The notes below the pieces were generated by a model, which saw only the letters and a program-made list of their open reading frames with translations, searched no databases and was not told where the DNA came from. A DNA stretch of 64,000 nucleotides from Linnemannia elongata (Eukaryota > Mortierellomycota > Mortierellomycetes > Mortierellales > Mortierellaceae): positions 2,666,001-2,730,000 of the forward strand of contig JAXBDG010000007.1 of the NCBI GenBank assembly GCA_036320915.1. The letters are read 5' to 3'. Both the position numbers and the translations under genes were made by a program. Within the stretch, counting starts at the first letter, position 1, and each line of letters opens with the position of its first letter. This document shows positions 1 through 11,923 of the stretch, in pieces.

Positions 1-832
1 ACCCACCACTTGACGAGCAACTACGGCAAGAACGACAACATCACAGCCATCCTGCGCGACACAGAGTTTGTGATCGTTCCTATCATGAACATCGACGGTT
101 ACGACTACACCTGGAACAATAACCGTCTCTGGCGCAAGAACCGTCGTCAAAACGGTCTCGGTGCCTATGGCGTCGACCTCAACCGGTACGCATCTACTTC
201 TTTTTCATGCACCCCTTCATGCCTGAGGCATTGACTGACTGTCTTTTGCTGATTTTACATTTACATTGTGCTCAAACGCATTTTTCTCTTTTAGCAACTG
301 GGATGACCACTTTGCAGAGGGTGGATCGAGTGGATTCCCATGGAGCGAGACCTACCACGGCCCATCGGCCGCCTCAGAGCCAGAGGTTCAAGCCCTCCAA
401 AAGTTCTTTAGCGAACAAAAGCGTATCGTCGGCGCCATCGACTTCCATTGTTACTCCCAGCTCGTCCTCCGCCCTGAGGGCTGGACCACCAAGCTGTCCC
501 CTCACGAGAAGGAGCACAAGTTTGTCGGCGACCGTATCGTCAGCATCATCAAGAATGTCCATGGCAAGACATATATCAGCGAACCCTCAGTCGCCCTGTA
601 CAAGACTACAGGCGCCGCCAGCGATTGGTTTTATGGCGACCAGGCGACTGCTGCCAACAACGGTCAGCATGTCTACTCGTACACTATCGAGTTGCGTCCC
701 TCGGACACCAACCCTGGCGGACGTAGCGGGTTCATCTTGCCCCCCGAGGAGATTATTCCTCTGGGTGAGGAGATTGCCCAGGCCATGGAGTTCTTTGTTG
801 ACTACGTCGTCAAAAACCCACTCAAGAACTAG
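1..832 (+). CDS. Zinc metallocarboxypeptidase, M14 family (partial, 5' end outside window)
   Basis: Peptidase that removes C-terminal residues from peptides, probably secreted or vacuolar; the N-terminus is outside the window, so localisation is unseen. Exons are 1-185 and 295-832; the 109-bp intron splits the Arg codon of the DLNRNWD motif and splicing restores it. About 240 residues remain. Visible M14 hallmarks in order are NIDGY and NRLWRKNRR, then DLNRNW (substrate-binding Asn/Arg), AIDFHCYSQ (third zinc ligand His, near 447), a Tyr/Trp-containing SDWFYG loop, and YTIELR with the catalytic Glu near 690. The first two zinc ligands (HxxE) should lie just upstream of base 1. All catalytic residues in view are intact, so this is unlike the inactive Ecm14 branch. 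Stop is TAG at 830-832. Confidence 0.93.
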
Positions 833-1630
833 ACCCGCGTCTTGGCGTTGTGTATATGTAAAGAGAAGAATCGTATATAGTAAAAATACATTTTATACCT
901 TGTAACCTTTGGTGTTGAATATGGATCTTGTGTAAGCGACATGGATTGGTCCTCCATATTTGGCTTCTTGAGTTTGTTAGTGACTTGGGAAAGATGCAGG
1001 ATGGCCTAGTCTGCTTTCTGTCATCGATGACCACTGTCCACAAGGGCTTCTCTATCCATTGATGGCGCAACAAAGAACAACTTGAACAACCTCATCATCT
1101 TTTTTCCCTTTTATTGCGTACAAGGGTTAAAAAAAACAATAGACGTTCAAGCGGAAGTAAACAATGACATCGGATGTTGAGTGTATCTGTATCTAGACGG
1201 TCGTATCTCATCATATCAAACAAACATAAAGTATTTGCCTGCCTTATGCGTGCATCAACCCCTAACCCATGTCATATTTCATTAGCGGTGTGAGAGCACT
1301 TTGTGGGCCAAGGCAAGGAACCAATACGCCCTCGTCTTCTTCCCAGCAAGTAATAAAGTTGTGGTGTTAGAGAGATGAGGGAGTGATTCTCTTTCTTTTT
1401 TCTTTTCTCTTCTCATCATACATCCAGGACGAATCAACCGACATTCGAGTTCTTTGTGAGTTGCGATTCTGAACAAGGACACGCCAGGACAAATAACCAA
1501 TCACTCCTCCAACAGACAAGGACAGGAGGACATCACACTAGCAGCAGTCAACAACCTTTTCCAGACAGAAACTAGAGGAACAACACCCGAGGCTGATAGA
1601 GGGATCACTGATTGATTAACTGATTGGACG
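833..1630. other. Intergenic spacer, carboxypeptidase 3' UTR and upstream region of next gene
   Basis: No coding potential seen. AT-rich sequence after the stop (around 860-900) could hold the 3' end signal of the carboxypeptidase, but no clean AATAAA is present. A pyrimidine-rich tract at about 1378-1417 resembles the leader tracts in front of other genes here and probably belongs to the promoter or leader of the gene starting at 1631. Confidence 0.5.
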
Positions 1631-3862
1631 ATGAGTGAACCGTTATCACTTCCAGGGCGCAGACAGTCTCAACTGCCATCAACAAGAGCCTCCGCTGCAG
1701 AGTACCTCATCACCCGCAAGAAACCATCTGCCGTTACTGCCGTCGCTGCTGGTTCAGGAACCATAGGCACTAGCAACAACAATACAAACAGAAGCGACGA
1801 CTATGACAGCACCCACCCTTTACCTGCGCCACCTGCACCCACCCATCATAGTCTCGACCGCCATCAAGTACACAAACAAGCACAGGGGCAGGAACAAGAA
1901 AAAGAACATGGACTGGAACAGGATGAACCACTGAGCCTCCAATTTGCCAGCAGCACCACCTCCCACCAACAGCAGACTGAATATCTTTCCGACATCCCGC
2001 CACCCCTGCCCTCCAAAAAGACCTTCTACACCACTCACCCAGGCAGCGACCATATAGAGAACAAATACAGCTATAACTACACCCCACCCAGCTCGTCACC
2101 GACATTCCTCGAGAACTTTATGTCGCGCCACCCCAAAATCTCTCGCCATCGCCGTCGATTCGCGGCACTTCTCTTTATTATTGGCTTTCTATTCCTCCTC
2201 CTCATCACTCTCCTAGCTGTACTTCTTACACGCAGGCATGATAACTTTGATGGAGGCTTGGGTGGAGGCGGCGGAGGTGGTGGATTAGGACAGCCTGGAA
2301 ACGAGTGGGGCGATGGAGCGACGGCGACGATGGAGGAGTTGAGGAAATATAACAAAGGAAAATCACCGGCACCTATTAACCATAGTAATGAGCCTGGATG
2401 GACAAATACTGGTCAAGGCGAAGGAACCTTCTATGGTAAGTGGTAGACAGACTAAGATTTGTAGGGTTAGCATGATAGCAGTAGGAAGAGGAGGAGGAGG
2501 AGGAGTGGGACGTGGGGCACAGCTCTTTACTACAGGAGCAAGGAGATTGGATAGTGAGATTGAGACTGACGCGTGTCTTTACTGTGTCATTTAGCAAAAA
2601 AATGCCTCGCTTATTCTTCTTTGAGGGAAAAAACTGCAACGCCTGCCTATCTGACCTACTGACCTACTGACGCCATACTCTCTCTTTTTCTCTCTCCTTT
2701 TCCTTCATCTTCTCACTACGCCTCCCTATCCTAACACTAGACCCGAGCATAAAGAACGGCGCGGGGGATTTTCAAATGGGTGCATGCGAATATCCTTACA
2801 TCAACTCGGCGATGGACATGATTGCGGCCCTGAACAAACCCGACTTTGGAAACTTTGCGCGTGCAAGCAAGTCGCCTGCCTGCGGACAGTGCCTGCAGCT
2901 AGTTGGGCCTAATGGCACAGTTACTGTGCAAATCGTTGATATGGTAAGGTTCTTCTTTTGTGATTTTTTTAGACCGAAAATGAGAACAAACAACCAAATG
3001 AAAGGAGCGAATGGGATAGCGATAAAAGCAGACAACAGCAATGAAAATACGCGGGGCAGGCAAAGTACAAAGCTGGAGGAGGGCAAAGCAAGTGAGTGAA
3101 TGCGATAGGCGGTGGGTGTGGGATTTTTCCTTTGTTTTTGCTGCGTGATCGAGTGAAATGAGTGCGTGCGTGGGTTGTGTTTCTTTTTTCCTTTGTTTAT
3201 CGGCGGTTTTTTGTGTTTATTGAGAGCACTACTACGGTGGTGGCAAAATACACATCAAACAAACAGCAGCATCACACCCACATCATGGAATGGATGGAAT
3301 TTGGGCGGGTTGCGGAGAAGTGACAAGCAGGCGAGGAAAAGTAGAGCACCCTAACAAAAACAAGTTTTGTTTCCACTTACAAACACGTTTCGCTTTTGTC
3401 ATGAATAATCGTAAACCCGCGCATTACATATGCTCACAACCTCCTCTTCCAGGCTTGCGGCTCTCACGGCTTTGCTGCTCTCATTCATCTTCTATTTTAT
3501 CGTTCTTTTTTTTTGTCCTTTGGTTGTTTGGGCTGGTTTGTTTTGTTTTAGTTCGTTGGTGGTTGGTTAGATATGGTGGGATTAGATGGAAAGGAGTGGA
3601 TGAGCTTGTTCTTTTTTGGCATGGATGCCATCCAATTGCATCTTTATTTGTGTACCCTCAACCACTCCTCACCTGTGCTCCCTTCAAGCTCACTCACACA
3701 AGCAACAAACAACGCACACTGCCTTCTTTTTGTTCCCTACTCCTCACTCTATTTTAGTGTCCGGGATGCAAATCTGGAGATGTGGACTTGACGCCTGGGG
3801 CGTTTGCAAAGATAGCTAGTCTCGATGCAGGACGAGTCCGCATATCCTGGCGTCGTTGCTAG
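1631..3862 (+). CDS. Membrane-anchored double-psi beta-barrel (RlpA/expansin-like) protein
   Basis: Predicted type II membrane protein with an extracellular expansin-like barrel; such domains bind or loosen wall polysaccharide. Exons 1631-2435, 2741-2943 and 3758-3862 join in frame to give 370 residues. Residues 1-175 are low-complexity (Ser, Pro, Gln, His). A basic stretch (RHRRR) then precedes one hydrophobic helix at about 177-199, followed by a Gly-rich linker. The C-terminal 100 residues are the barrel: GTFYDPS, GACEYPY, ACGQCLQL, TVQIVDMCPGC, GDVDLTPGAF and a final GRVRISW. The cysteine pattern is typical of barwin-like folds. No second expansin domain or carbohydrate module follows. 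The second intron is 814 bp and falls exactly between DM and CPGC inside the barrel. The fold is well supported; the wall substrate is inferred. Confidence 0.87.
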
Positions 3863-6800
3863 ACCCAATACTTCTATTTTTCACAAGGCCCGCCCTAGAA
3901 TCCCCCCTATGACTGCATTCATACCATCCACCTCTTGCAAGGGTCTCTTCTAAACGTAGGGAGGAGAGACTAGGGGCAACTATGAGGTTCAAGGGGTACC
4001 CGACCAGTCCAAACCCCTCTCCCCCTTGTCCCCTTTCTCTCTCTTCCTAATCATCCTTCTCCCTTCATCCTCCCCTTTCCTTCTCCTCCCCTGTACGTCT
4101 TCATCATCATCATCATCGGCCAGTCCATCCCTATTTCCACCAAGTACCTTCCATCCCATATCCATTGAATTTTTTTTTGCATAAATGATACCCTTTTCGC
4201 TCCCTTCTCTCCTTTCCCTTTGTGTGGTGTGCATGTTGTTATTTGTTCAAAAATCAAACCCTTGCGTGTTGTTGTGTCCTTGTCCTGTCCCTCCCTTGTC
4301 CCCCTCCCTATCGTGAATCAAAAAGCAACCCCTGAACTTTCTGTAGGCGGGCAAGGAAAACCAATTTGCAGGTACCTTTTTGTGTGATAAAATTGACAGG
4401 TGGGATGGGATACGATGGGATATGGGATGGATGAGGAAGGAGGGGCAGTGGAGACGAGAAGAAAAGGGGGTCCAAAATCATCATCATCATCATCACGAGC
4501 AATGGCTTCGTTCCATCCAATCCGAACGAAAAGGTACGAGTGAATGGCGTGTTTTCTTCTCTCTCTCTCTTTGTTTGTATGCGCAAGTGGGTGCGTCTTT
4601 GGCGGGATTGCAAAAATATAGCGTTGTCTCTTCCCATCCAACGGTCCACCTTGCAGAAAGTACAGCAACAACAAACAACATAAACAGAGGCGAAGGGAAG
4701 GCGGAGAGAACGTGGCAATCCACCATCCTCCTCAACCTCTATCTTCTCTGTATGTGTGCATGTATGTACGTATGTTTTCACCCCTCTCTTTATGTATATG
4801 GGTCGCCCGTCTGCCCCTGTTCTCATAAAACTATACTCCTGTAACTTGTAACTGTAACTGCACTCTATCCCACCTACGCATCTCTTGGTTACGCCATGTC
4901 CTTTTTGTTGCACAATAGTCTAAACTGTCTCTGAACAAGAACAAAACAATCATGTCATCAAACGGCATAGAAACCCTTTTGTTTCTTTTTTCTCCTTCCT
5001 TTCTCCTTACCACGAAATTAAATAATTTCAGCCAAAAGGGCGTAAAACAATGAAGCGACACACTCAAGGAAGGGCGAGACAGAAAGAGACACGAGATAGG
5101 AGGATAGAGAGGGAGAGGGGCTAAAATGGAGTGGTTGAGATTCAGGTTTAGGCGTAGCGTGCGTGCATGGGTGAGTGAGTGTGGGTTTCAATAATGTGGC
5201 TATAGCACAAAGAACAACAGTAGCGACACACACACAGAGACACATGCTCATTGTTGTCTCTAGCTGGTTGGGGTGGGCTGTGGATCGACCAAAAATAACA
5301 ATAAACAAAGAACGATGATAAACTAGTTTACATAACCCATCTTATTAGTTCCATGGGTGGTTTGTCTCTATGTCGTGATCGATAAAACGTACAAGGAGAG
5401 ACGGCAGAAAGGTCAGGGTCCTATGCATTGAAAATGAAAAGGAGTAGCAAACAAGCAAACAGGAAGAATCCGATTGATTGTTTGGGCAATCAAAGAGATA
5501 GACCAATCGAGGGAATAAATGGCCAATGAAGGAGAAGAGGCAATCGAAACTGAATGAGTGAACGAATAGCAAGGCTCCAGTAGCAATGGAAATAAGGCAA
5601 TCGAGCCTAGGAAATAAAGGACGTTAGAAAGAGAGATGGGTACCTTTGTATTTGTTGTTGTCCGTTGGTCCTCAGAACCCATTTTGGGCCTTGCCATACA
5701 CCTCTGTTTATGTCCGTCGGCATCGGGGACGAATTGAAGGAGGTGTGGGTGAGAGTATAACAGGTGGGTGAAGCTGAGTGGATGGAAAGTGGATTGACAG
5801 GCATGACAAATTTAATGTGTTCATTTCATTTGAAGGAGAGAACCCATTAAAAAAACAAAAAGGCAAAAGGGAGAAGCAACGTGCACAACGCATCGCAGGA
5901 CGGGGGCTGCGTTCTGTTGTTGATTGCTGGTGTTGATTTGTGTTTGTTGATTTGCCGTGCCTCGATGTCTCTCAATCTTTCATTCTTACCCGCCGTAAAC
6001 CCGCATAACATAACAACAATACGAGCCCAGATCTCTATTTTCTATCCTCCTTTTTTTCTTTCAAGTGACAGAACAACAAAAAGGCACATCGTTTAAGTGT
6101 CCGTTGTAAGGGAGACAGAGAACAACGTTTCGGACTCTCAAATGGCCTATGTTCGTGGCTCATTTTTTCTCCTAATAATCCCAGCCCAGCCAAAGGCTAA
6201 ACAAAAGGAAACAATATATACGCACATCTCACATCGCCCGTCTATCCCTTCATTCCTCCCAGAAAGTCCGTGATACTGTTGGATTACGAGTTTGGGAAGG
6301 AGAAAATCAAGGGACCGAAGGGAAATCATTACGCCTATAGTAGGCAAGCGGCATTATGAGCACTAAGAAAAACGAGGGAAGAGCAAAAGCTTTTTTCTTG
6401 CTTTCCTGAGGAGTGCCACAGGCGGCGTGCGGTGGGGCGGCAGTTGAAGATATTCCATAAAACAATGTAGGCCTATCCAATGAACTAATTGCACAGGACT
6501 AGATCTTTCTTGGACTAGATTGCTTTGCAGACAGTAACAAAAAGAGGTACTCTGTCATGAAGTATGTCGTCGTTAGTGCAAGTAGATACGTGTGTGGCTC
6601 AGATGTTTATTGACTAACATCAACATGAAAGAAAAAAATTCAAGTACGGTACGCAGTCGAAAAAAAGGGGCGCATGACCACTTTTGGGATTGTGTATTTG
6701 TTGTTCGCCTGTCTGCCCTGTCCTGTCGGTCCATCGGTCGGTCGCATTGTCATGCAGATGCAGGACAAGGGGTATAGGGGGAGCAAATGGGGGTGAAGGG

Positions 6801-8707
6801 GGAGTAGGCTTGAGTGAAAGCAAAAATGACAATGCCGGAGGTATTCTTATTAAAATAGTATTCTAATTAATTGAGTCCGAGGAAATCCAAAGTCCGCTCG
6901 CTCAGCACCGATCGTATTTTTGGCGTCTTTTTTTCTTTTGTTGATGTGTTGTTGTTGGTGTGTGAGTGAGCAAGCGGGACCGAGAGCGCGTGCGTAGAGG
7001 AGTGTGATCGTAGGAAAAAAAAAAAAAAAGAACAAAGGGACAAAAAACACAAAGAATAAGGACTATACACAGACAAAGAGACCGATACGATACAAACAAA
7101 AGGAAAAAAAAAAAGAGAGGGGGTTTTGAGGGGCGTGGGTGGAAGGCAAAAAAGAAGGGACAAAATTGTATACACATATCACATAGACTACGTGGAGTGA
7201 GGGGAGATGATGGGACTCCTTGAAGTAAGGAAGGCGAAGGAAGGAAAAGGAAGGGAAAGGAGAGGAGAGGGGCATCACCCTTTTTGCCTTGTGTCTGTTA
7301 GTATGGTGAGACAAAAGAAGGACCCAAAAAAATGTCATGATGGACCACAGAGGGAGAATGAAAGGAGAAACTGAAGGGGACCATGAGTATATACATACAT
7401 ACACACGCGCACATATAACTATCTCTCGTTCTTCGATTGTTTTTTTTATGCGCTAGAGAGCTCTTTGTGTCCCTGTGTCTAATGAATGAAAGGAAGAAAA
7501 AAGCAATGCCAAAAGCGGGTTACTTGTTTGCCCATCCCGAAAGAAAGTTTTGTTGAAGTAGTAGTTGTTGTGTTATTCGCAGGTTCATGCAAATGCAAGA
7601 AATGCAAATTGAGCCCCTTTGGATGCGATGCAATTGTCGATTGTCCCTTTTTTTTCATTGCGTCTGTATCTGTGTTTCTGTCTCCCTTTCGAACAGCTGT
7701 GATACTCCTCCTCTCGCCTTTTTTTCCTTATTCCGAGAGTCCCAGCGAACGAGAGCGAAGCGATGACAAAGGGAAAGGAAGGGGAAAGAAGGAAAGAAGG
7801 AAGGACGGACAAGCTGCGAAGAGTGGGTTCATATTGGGTAGTAGTAGCAAGCGATTGAATCAATAAATGATAGAATAGGATTGACACACACATATCAGAC
7901 ATATATCGTGAATCAGAAACAAAAAAGTCTCATCTCGTTGGTTCGCTGCTGTTGTCATGGCGAGGGTGAGGGAGGAGGGGGCGCCTAATAGGAGGCACGG
8001 TATGAACAAGGAGATATAGAGAGGGCCAAATCGCCTTTTTGTTTGCGAGTTGCGAGAGTGGAGTAAAGTGGAGTGCTACAGGAGTATGAGGCTGCAATAT
8101 GCGTGTCAGATAGCGCGTTAGATATGTGTCTGTCTATATCTGCGTCGATGTCTGTGTCTGTGTCTGTGTCTGTGTGAGTGTGTGTATGTGTAGACCCCTT
8201 CTCCATTTCCCATTCTCCCTCCTTCCATCCTTCCTCCTTCGTGCCTTCCTTGTCTTTGGCACTCTAAACCTGGTCGGTCGATTTCTGATTAGAGTTCATT
8301 CACTTGATGCTCCATCCTCGAGTTCCGCGTACCAAAAAAGGGCTCGCTCCTATTTTTCCTCTGTTGTTGTTGTCTTTGTTGTCTATTGTTATGATGACCC
8401 GCACCACCCTCTCCCTCGTTCTTTTTGTCGCTCCTTTTACTCCTTTTCGTCCAATACTTTTTCTTTGTATCTTTAAAGTACTCCGATTGAATTTCTGGTA
8501 CTCAAACTCCGCCTCCCAGACCTCTAGAAGGTCCTGCCAAGATGAAATGCGCCCTCTGACGGGGACAACGGACTCAATTCAGCCTTAATACTCTTCTGTA
8601 CTCTAAAACAAATCTATTAATTAGATTTTCATTATCTTTTGCTTTAGACAGACAGAGACTGGAAGGAAGGGATGGCTCGTTGGCTGGTTGGCTGGCTGCA
8701 ATAGGCG

Positions 8708-8708
<1 letters not shown>

Positions 8709-8739
<31 letters not shown>

Positions 8740-8831
8740 TGTTGGCTCCCAATTCTCCATTGTCCAATGCCCTCATCGCCCTTTGCCGAATCTCCGACTC
8801 ACACGCTTTTTTTTTTTTTTTTTTTTTTTTT
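8709..8831. repeat. Paired long poly-T tracts
   Basis: Thirty consecutive T (8709-8738) and, 68 bases later, 25 consecutive T (8807-8831). Long dA:dT runs resist nucleosomes and are common near fungal promoters; they lie about 700 bp upstream of the next start codon. Their exact length is prone to sequencing error. Confidence 0.9.
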
Positions 8832-9439
8832 CTCTCTCTCGCTCTTTGTTCTGTTTCTGGTGCTTTCCGGCTGACTGACTGACAGACTGACTGAATGACT
8901 GACCGTTGTTGATGCGCTCTTTTGTTGTTTGGGTTTACTGTGATTACATTACATCCTAACGAGGCCCTTTTGGCCCAAAAATGGTTTTGCATCTCCTCAC
9001 TTTTTCGTTTTTGCTCACGTCTTCCTCTCCTTTTTTTTCTTCACTCCCTCCTTCGTCATTCAATCGGACACAGTAACAAAAAAGCGGGTCCAGTATTCTA
9101 TTTAATTCATTCCGCCTTGTCTTTCTGAAATCCTATTTAAGTCAGACCAGATTTTCCCTTGTTTTCCCATTTTTTATTTTTTCTTTTTGTTCTTCTTTCT
9201 TATCTTCGTCGTCAAGTGCTCGGCTCTTCTCAACACTTCGTTATTTCTTTTTCATCTCTCACTTCCCTCTTCTTACGCCTCATCATTCACTTCCCTTATT
9301 TCCTCCCACTCCTAATCACATTCTTACTTCCACACCCGCACTCTTTAACTCCACTCCCCTTTTTCGAGGAACGACATCATCCTGCTTCATTTTTCCCAGA
9401 TTCGAATCTGCAGCACATACAATAACTCTTCCCTTCCTC

Positions 9440-9445
9440 CACGTG
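9440..9445. promoter_or_regulatory. CACGTG E-box, 88 bp before the start codon at 9534
   Basis: The palindrome CACGTG followed by AT reads ATCACGTG on the other strand, which matches the preferred site of Cbf1-like bHLH factors in fungi. It sits in the pyrimidine-rich leader or proximal promoter. A similar site precedes the next gene downstream. Function is inferred from the motif only. Confidence 0.4.
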
Positions 9446-9533
9446 ATATTTCCTCCCTTCGATCACAACTCCTTAATCGACGCGTCCCTTCCAACTTTCC
9501 TATCCTCCATCCATCATATCATATCACATCAAC

Positions 9534-10319
9534 ATGGCGTCGATGCCCTTCTCTCCCATGTCCTCTCCCTGCGACTCTTACTCCTACACTCGCTCAGTCA
9601 ACACTCCTATGACCAACAACAACGGTAACAAGTACCACAGCCGATCAAGCAGCGAGTCGTTACTGTTCACTCCTCCTCTCTCTCCTACCGAGGAGCAGCT
9701 ATTGGCCTTCTTGATCCCTGACATCGAGCCTTCCGAATTGGCCGCCTACCTGTCTGCACCTGCTACTCCCATCCTCTCCGATGTTTCCTGTTTGATCGGC
9801 AAGAATCTTTCCTCAGTCAACCAGCAAGAGCAAGAGTCCTGCTACAACATCGAGGCCGTCTACCCCAGCCCCGTCTGCGCAGCCGCCGCCGCTACAGTGG
9901 TTGCCATCGACCGTCTCGATGCCGAGCCCTTCCCTACTCTTTCGGTCTCGCCTTCCACTAATGCCATGACTACTACCACCAGTACTGCCGCCTCCTTCAG
10001 ATCTCTCCAATCTGCTTTGACCAACTCCAAGAAGCGCTCCTCGATGTACGCATTTGTTGGCTCTGACGATGAGGAGGATAAGGAGGAGATGCCTCTGCCC
10101 ACCGACTTTACCTCCAGCCCCACGGTCTATGTGATGTCGAGCCGTAATACCCGCAAGCGCCTCATGCTCGAGCAGGCTTTTGTCAGCCCCGACGAGGAGG
10201 ACGACAACAACAGCGTCAACAACTGTTACTCCCAGATCTTCCACGGTGCCTCCTCGGATGAGTTGGACATGACAACCGAGCTCTCCAGCACCCTTGCCTA
10301 TGATCTTGTTCTTGCCTAA
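9534..10319 (+). CDS. Uncharacterised acidic, serine-rich protein (261 aa)
   Basis: Single-exon gene; I do not recognise the family. The ATG at 9534 is the first in frame after a roughly 400-base pyrimidine-rich leader, and codon use is strongly biased (mostly C-ending), unlike the surrounding DNA, so it is very likely real. The N-terminal 45 residues are Ser/Asn/Tyr-rich. A hydrophobic-acidic stretch follows at about residues 44-80 (TPPLSPTEEQLLAFLIP, then EPSELAAYL), which could be a short interaction motif. There are acidic clusters (SDDEEDKEE and SPDEEDDNN) and a basic NTRKRLMLEQ segment that may be a nuclear signal. No signal peptide or membrane helix is seen. A nuclear or cytosolic regulator is a guess. 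Confidence 0.75.
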   Translation: MASMPFSPMSSPCDSYSYTRSVNTPMTNNNGNKYHSRSSSESLLFTPPLSPTEEQLLAFLIPDIEPSELAAYLSAPATPILSDVSCLIGKNLSSVNQQEQESCYNIEAVYPSPVCAAAAATVVAIDRLDAEPFPTLSVSPSTNAMTTTTSTAASFRSLQSALTNSKKRSSMYAFVGSDDEEDKEEMPLPTDFTSSPTVYVMSSRNTRKRLMLEQAFVSPDEEDDNNSVNNCYSQIFHGASSDELDMTTELSSTLAYDLVLA

Positions 10320-11556
10320 ATTTCTTTTTTCTTTTCTGCTTCTATATTCCCAGTTTCTTTTCGGCATATCTTTTCTTGTTTTTGCTTTCAGCTGTACCAT
10401 AGCTTCTCCCTCAAATTTCCATTTTATTTACCTGTACGTTTAGCTGTAACCACCCTTCCTTTCTTTTTCTTCAATGCCACATCATTGTATCATCCTTTCT
10501 TTTTCTTTTAAGCATTTCCTTTTTCTTTTCTGTAGCAGTAGAATAGCGAGCATTGTAACCATAGTGAAAAAACATCTTATAAAAGAACTCCACCAAGAGA
10601 AGCCTCTTTTTTGCTTCTCTTGGAATACCCACTCATCATCCCAAAAAACATCATCTCCCTTCTGCTTGTGCTTTGCCCCACTTCATTGATTGACTTGACC
10701 CACTTTTGTCTGCTATGAGGTTTCGTCTGCGAAAGAAGATCTATTAAGATGTTGAGTATTCTCGCCTTGGTTTGATGCGTTGAAGCAGTAGAAGAAGACC
10801 CCACGGACTCAAGCCGGCAAAAATGGTACACGGTGTTTTACCCGAACATCCGGTTGAAACGACGACAACAGTAACAGACCCACAGACAGGGTCAGCCTAT
10901 CAGTGATTAGCAGACAGGTAGAGACAGAGAGGAAGGGGAAGGGCGAGGCAGGCAGGGCTACAGGCGTCATCTTGGAAAGGGATGCGGGACTGAAAAAAAA
11001 AATACATGGGCTGGTGTAGAAAATGGACTCCCGCGCTTGTTCTTTGCTCCTTTGGCAAGGAGTACCGTACTCCCTTCACAATACCCCTAAGGTGCCGTTT
11101 TGGTGTCACTCTGTCATTTACTCATGGCCTGGTGTCTGCTATTGAAATGAGTATCCGTTCGGATGTACATATACACCCTGTGCGGGAGCAATCAAAGGTG
11201 TGCAAGCAGGTAATCTACGGCGAAACGTGCGTGGGCTGTGATGAATGATGAAAGTTTCTGTTTATTATTACAGTATTATTATAATTATTTTTATCGGTCC
11301 TATGGTTCTCCAACATCGACTTGACACCCTGGATGGGCAACATACCTCACTCATCTGCTGTCAAGATATCATATTTCAGAAGAACGATGGGCTGGATAGA
11401 TATCCTTTTAATTGTTCCTGTTCTCTTACTCGCAAGGACAGCTTGTTGTCCATGTATCTCTCACGTAAACAGCAGCAACCACGCCTTGGTGAGCACCTCG
11501 TTCAGGATCTATCCCCATCGTATCCATCCAATCCATCTTGAAAACCATCTTGCCTT

Positions 11557-11583
<27 letters not shown>
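11557..11583. repeat. (GA)n microsatellite
   Basis: About 13 GA dinucleotides in a row, interrupted only at the ends, roughly 340 bp upstream of the start codon at 11924. Confidence 0.9.
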
Positions 11584-11588
<5 letters not shown>

Positions 11589-11625
11589 AACATAGAGATT
11601 GTACTCATTATGATTGGACAGGGTA

Positions 11626-11631
11626 CACGTG
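11626..11631. promoter_or_regulatory. CACGTG E-box upstream of the gene at 11924
   Basis: CACGTG followed by AC reads GTCACGTG on the other strand, again a Cbf1/bHLH-type consensus. It is 292 bp upstream of the start codon. Two adjacent genes share this element class, which hints at common control; this is motif evidence only. Confidence 0.4.
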
Positions 11632-11923
11632 ACCCAAAGCAATGTTCTGGTTTCATTTATTCAAACGATTTTTTCTCGAGTGAAGTTGTGTTCTCTTATC
11701 ACTTTTCACTTCTTTCTTCTTTCTCCACTTTTCACTTCTTTCTTTTCTGCACTCTCCGCTCATCCAGCTTATCCTATCTTACCACAGCATTGAACCGAAC
11801 AACCTCTGGCTACCACTCTCTCTCTTTCTTCTCACTCCATACTTCTATCTCCTTGAACGTGCACACCTTTCTACCTTCTTTTCATTCCAGAGAAAAGACG
11901 GAGAGATAGATTGTCTAACTACT

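Larger units (their letters stand above)
3863..9533. other. 5.7-kb gene-poor spacer
   Basis: I found no ORF here with family resemblance, codon bias or splice-linked continuity; the longest open frames (for example minus strand 4308-4913) read as translated low-complexity DNA. It holds trinucleotide runs (ATC repeats near 4102-4117 and 4480-4494), a GT/TGTGTC simple repeat near 8140-8190, two long T tracts (8709-8738 and 8807-8831) and GACT-type repeats near 8870-8905. No tRNA T-loop or D-loop pattern was recognised. The last 400 bases (about 9130-9533) are pyrimidine-rich and probably form the leader of the gene at 9534. Confidence 0.55.
10320..11923. other. Intergenic spacer between two unrecognised genes
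   Basis: No supported gene. The first part is a T-rich 3' flank of the upstream gene. A (GA)n microsatellite lies at 11557-11583, a CACGTG at 11626-11631, and a pyrimidine-rich leader (about 11680-11890) runs up to the ATG at 11924. Short open frames near 11245-11541 have no family resemblance. Confidence 0.5.

Noticed and set aside
4308..4913. 201-codon minus-strand open frame in the first gene desert
   Set aside because: Translates simple repeats (Met, Asp and Pro runs), has no leader tract and no family resemblance.
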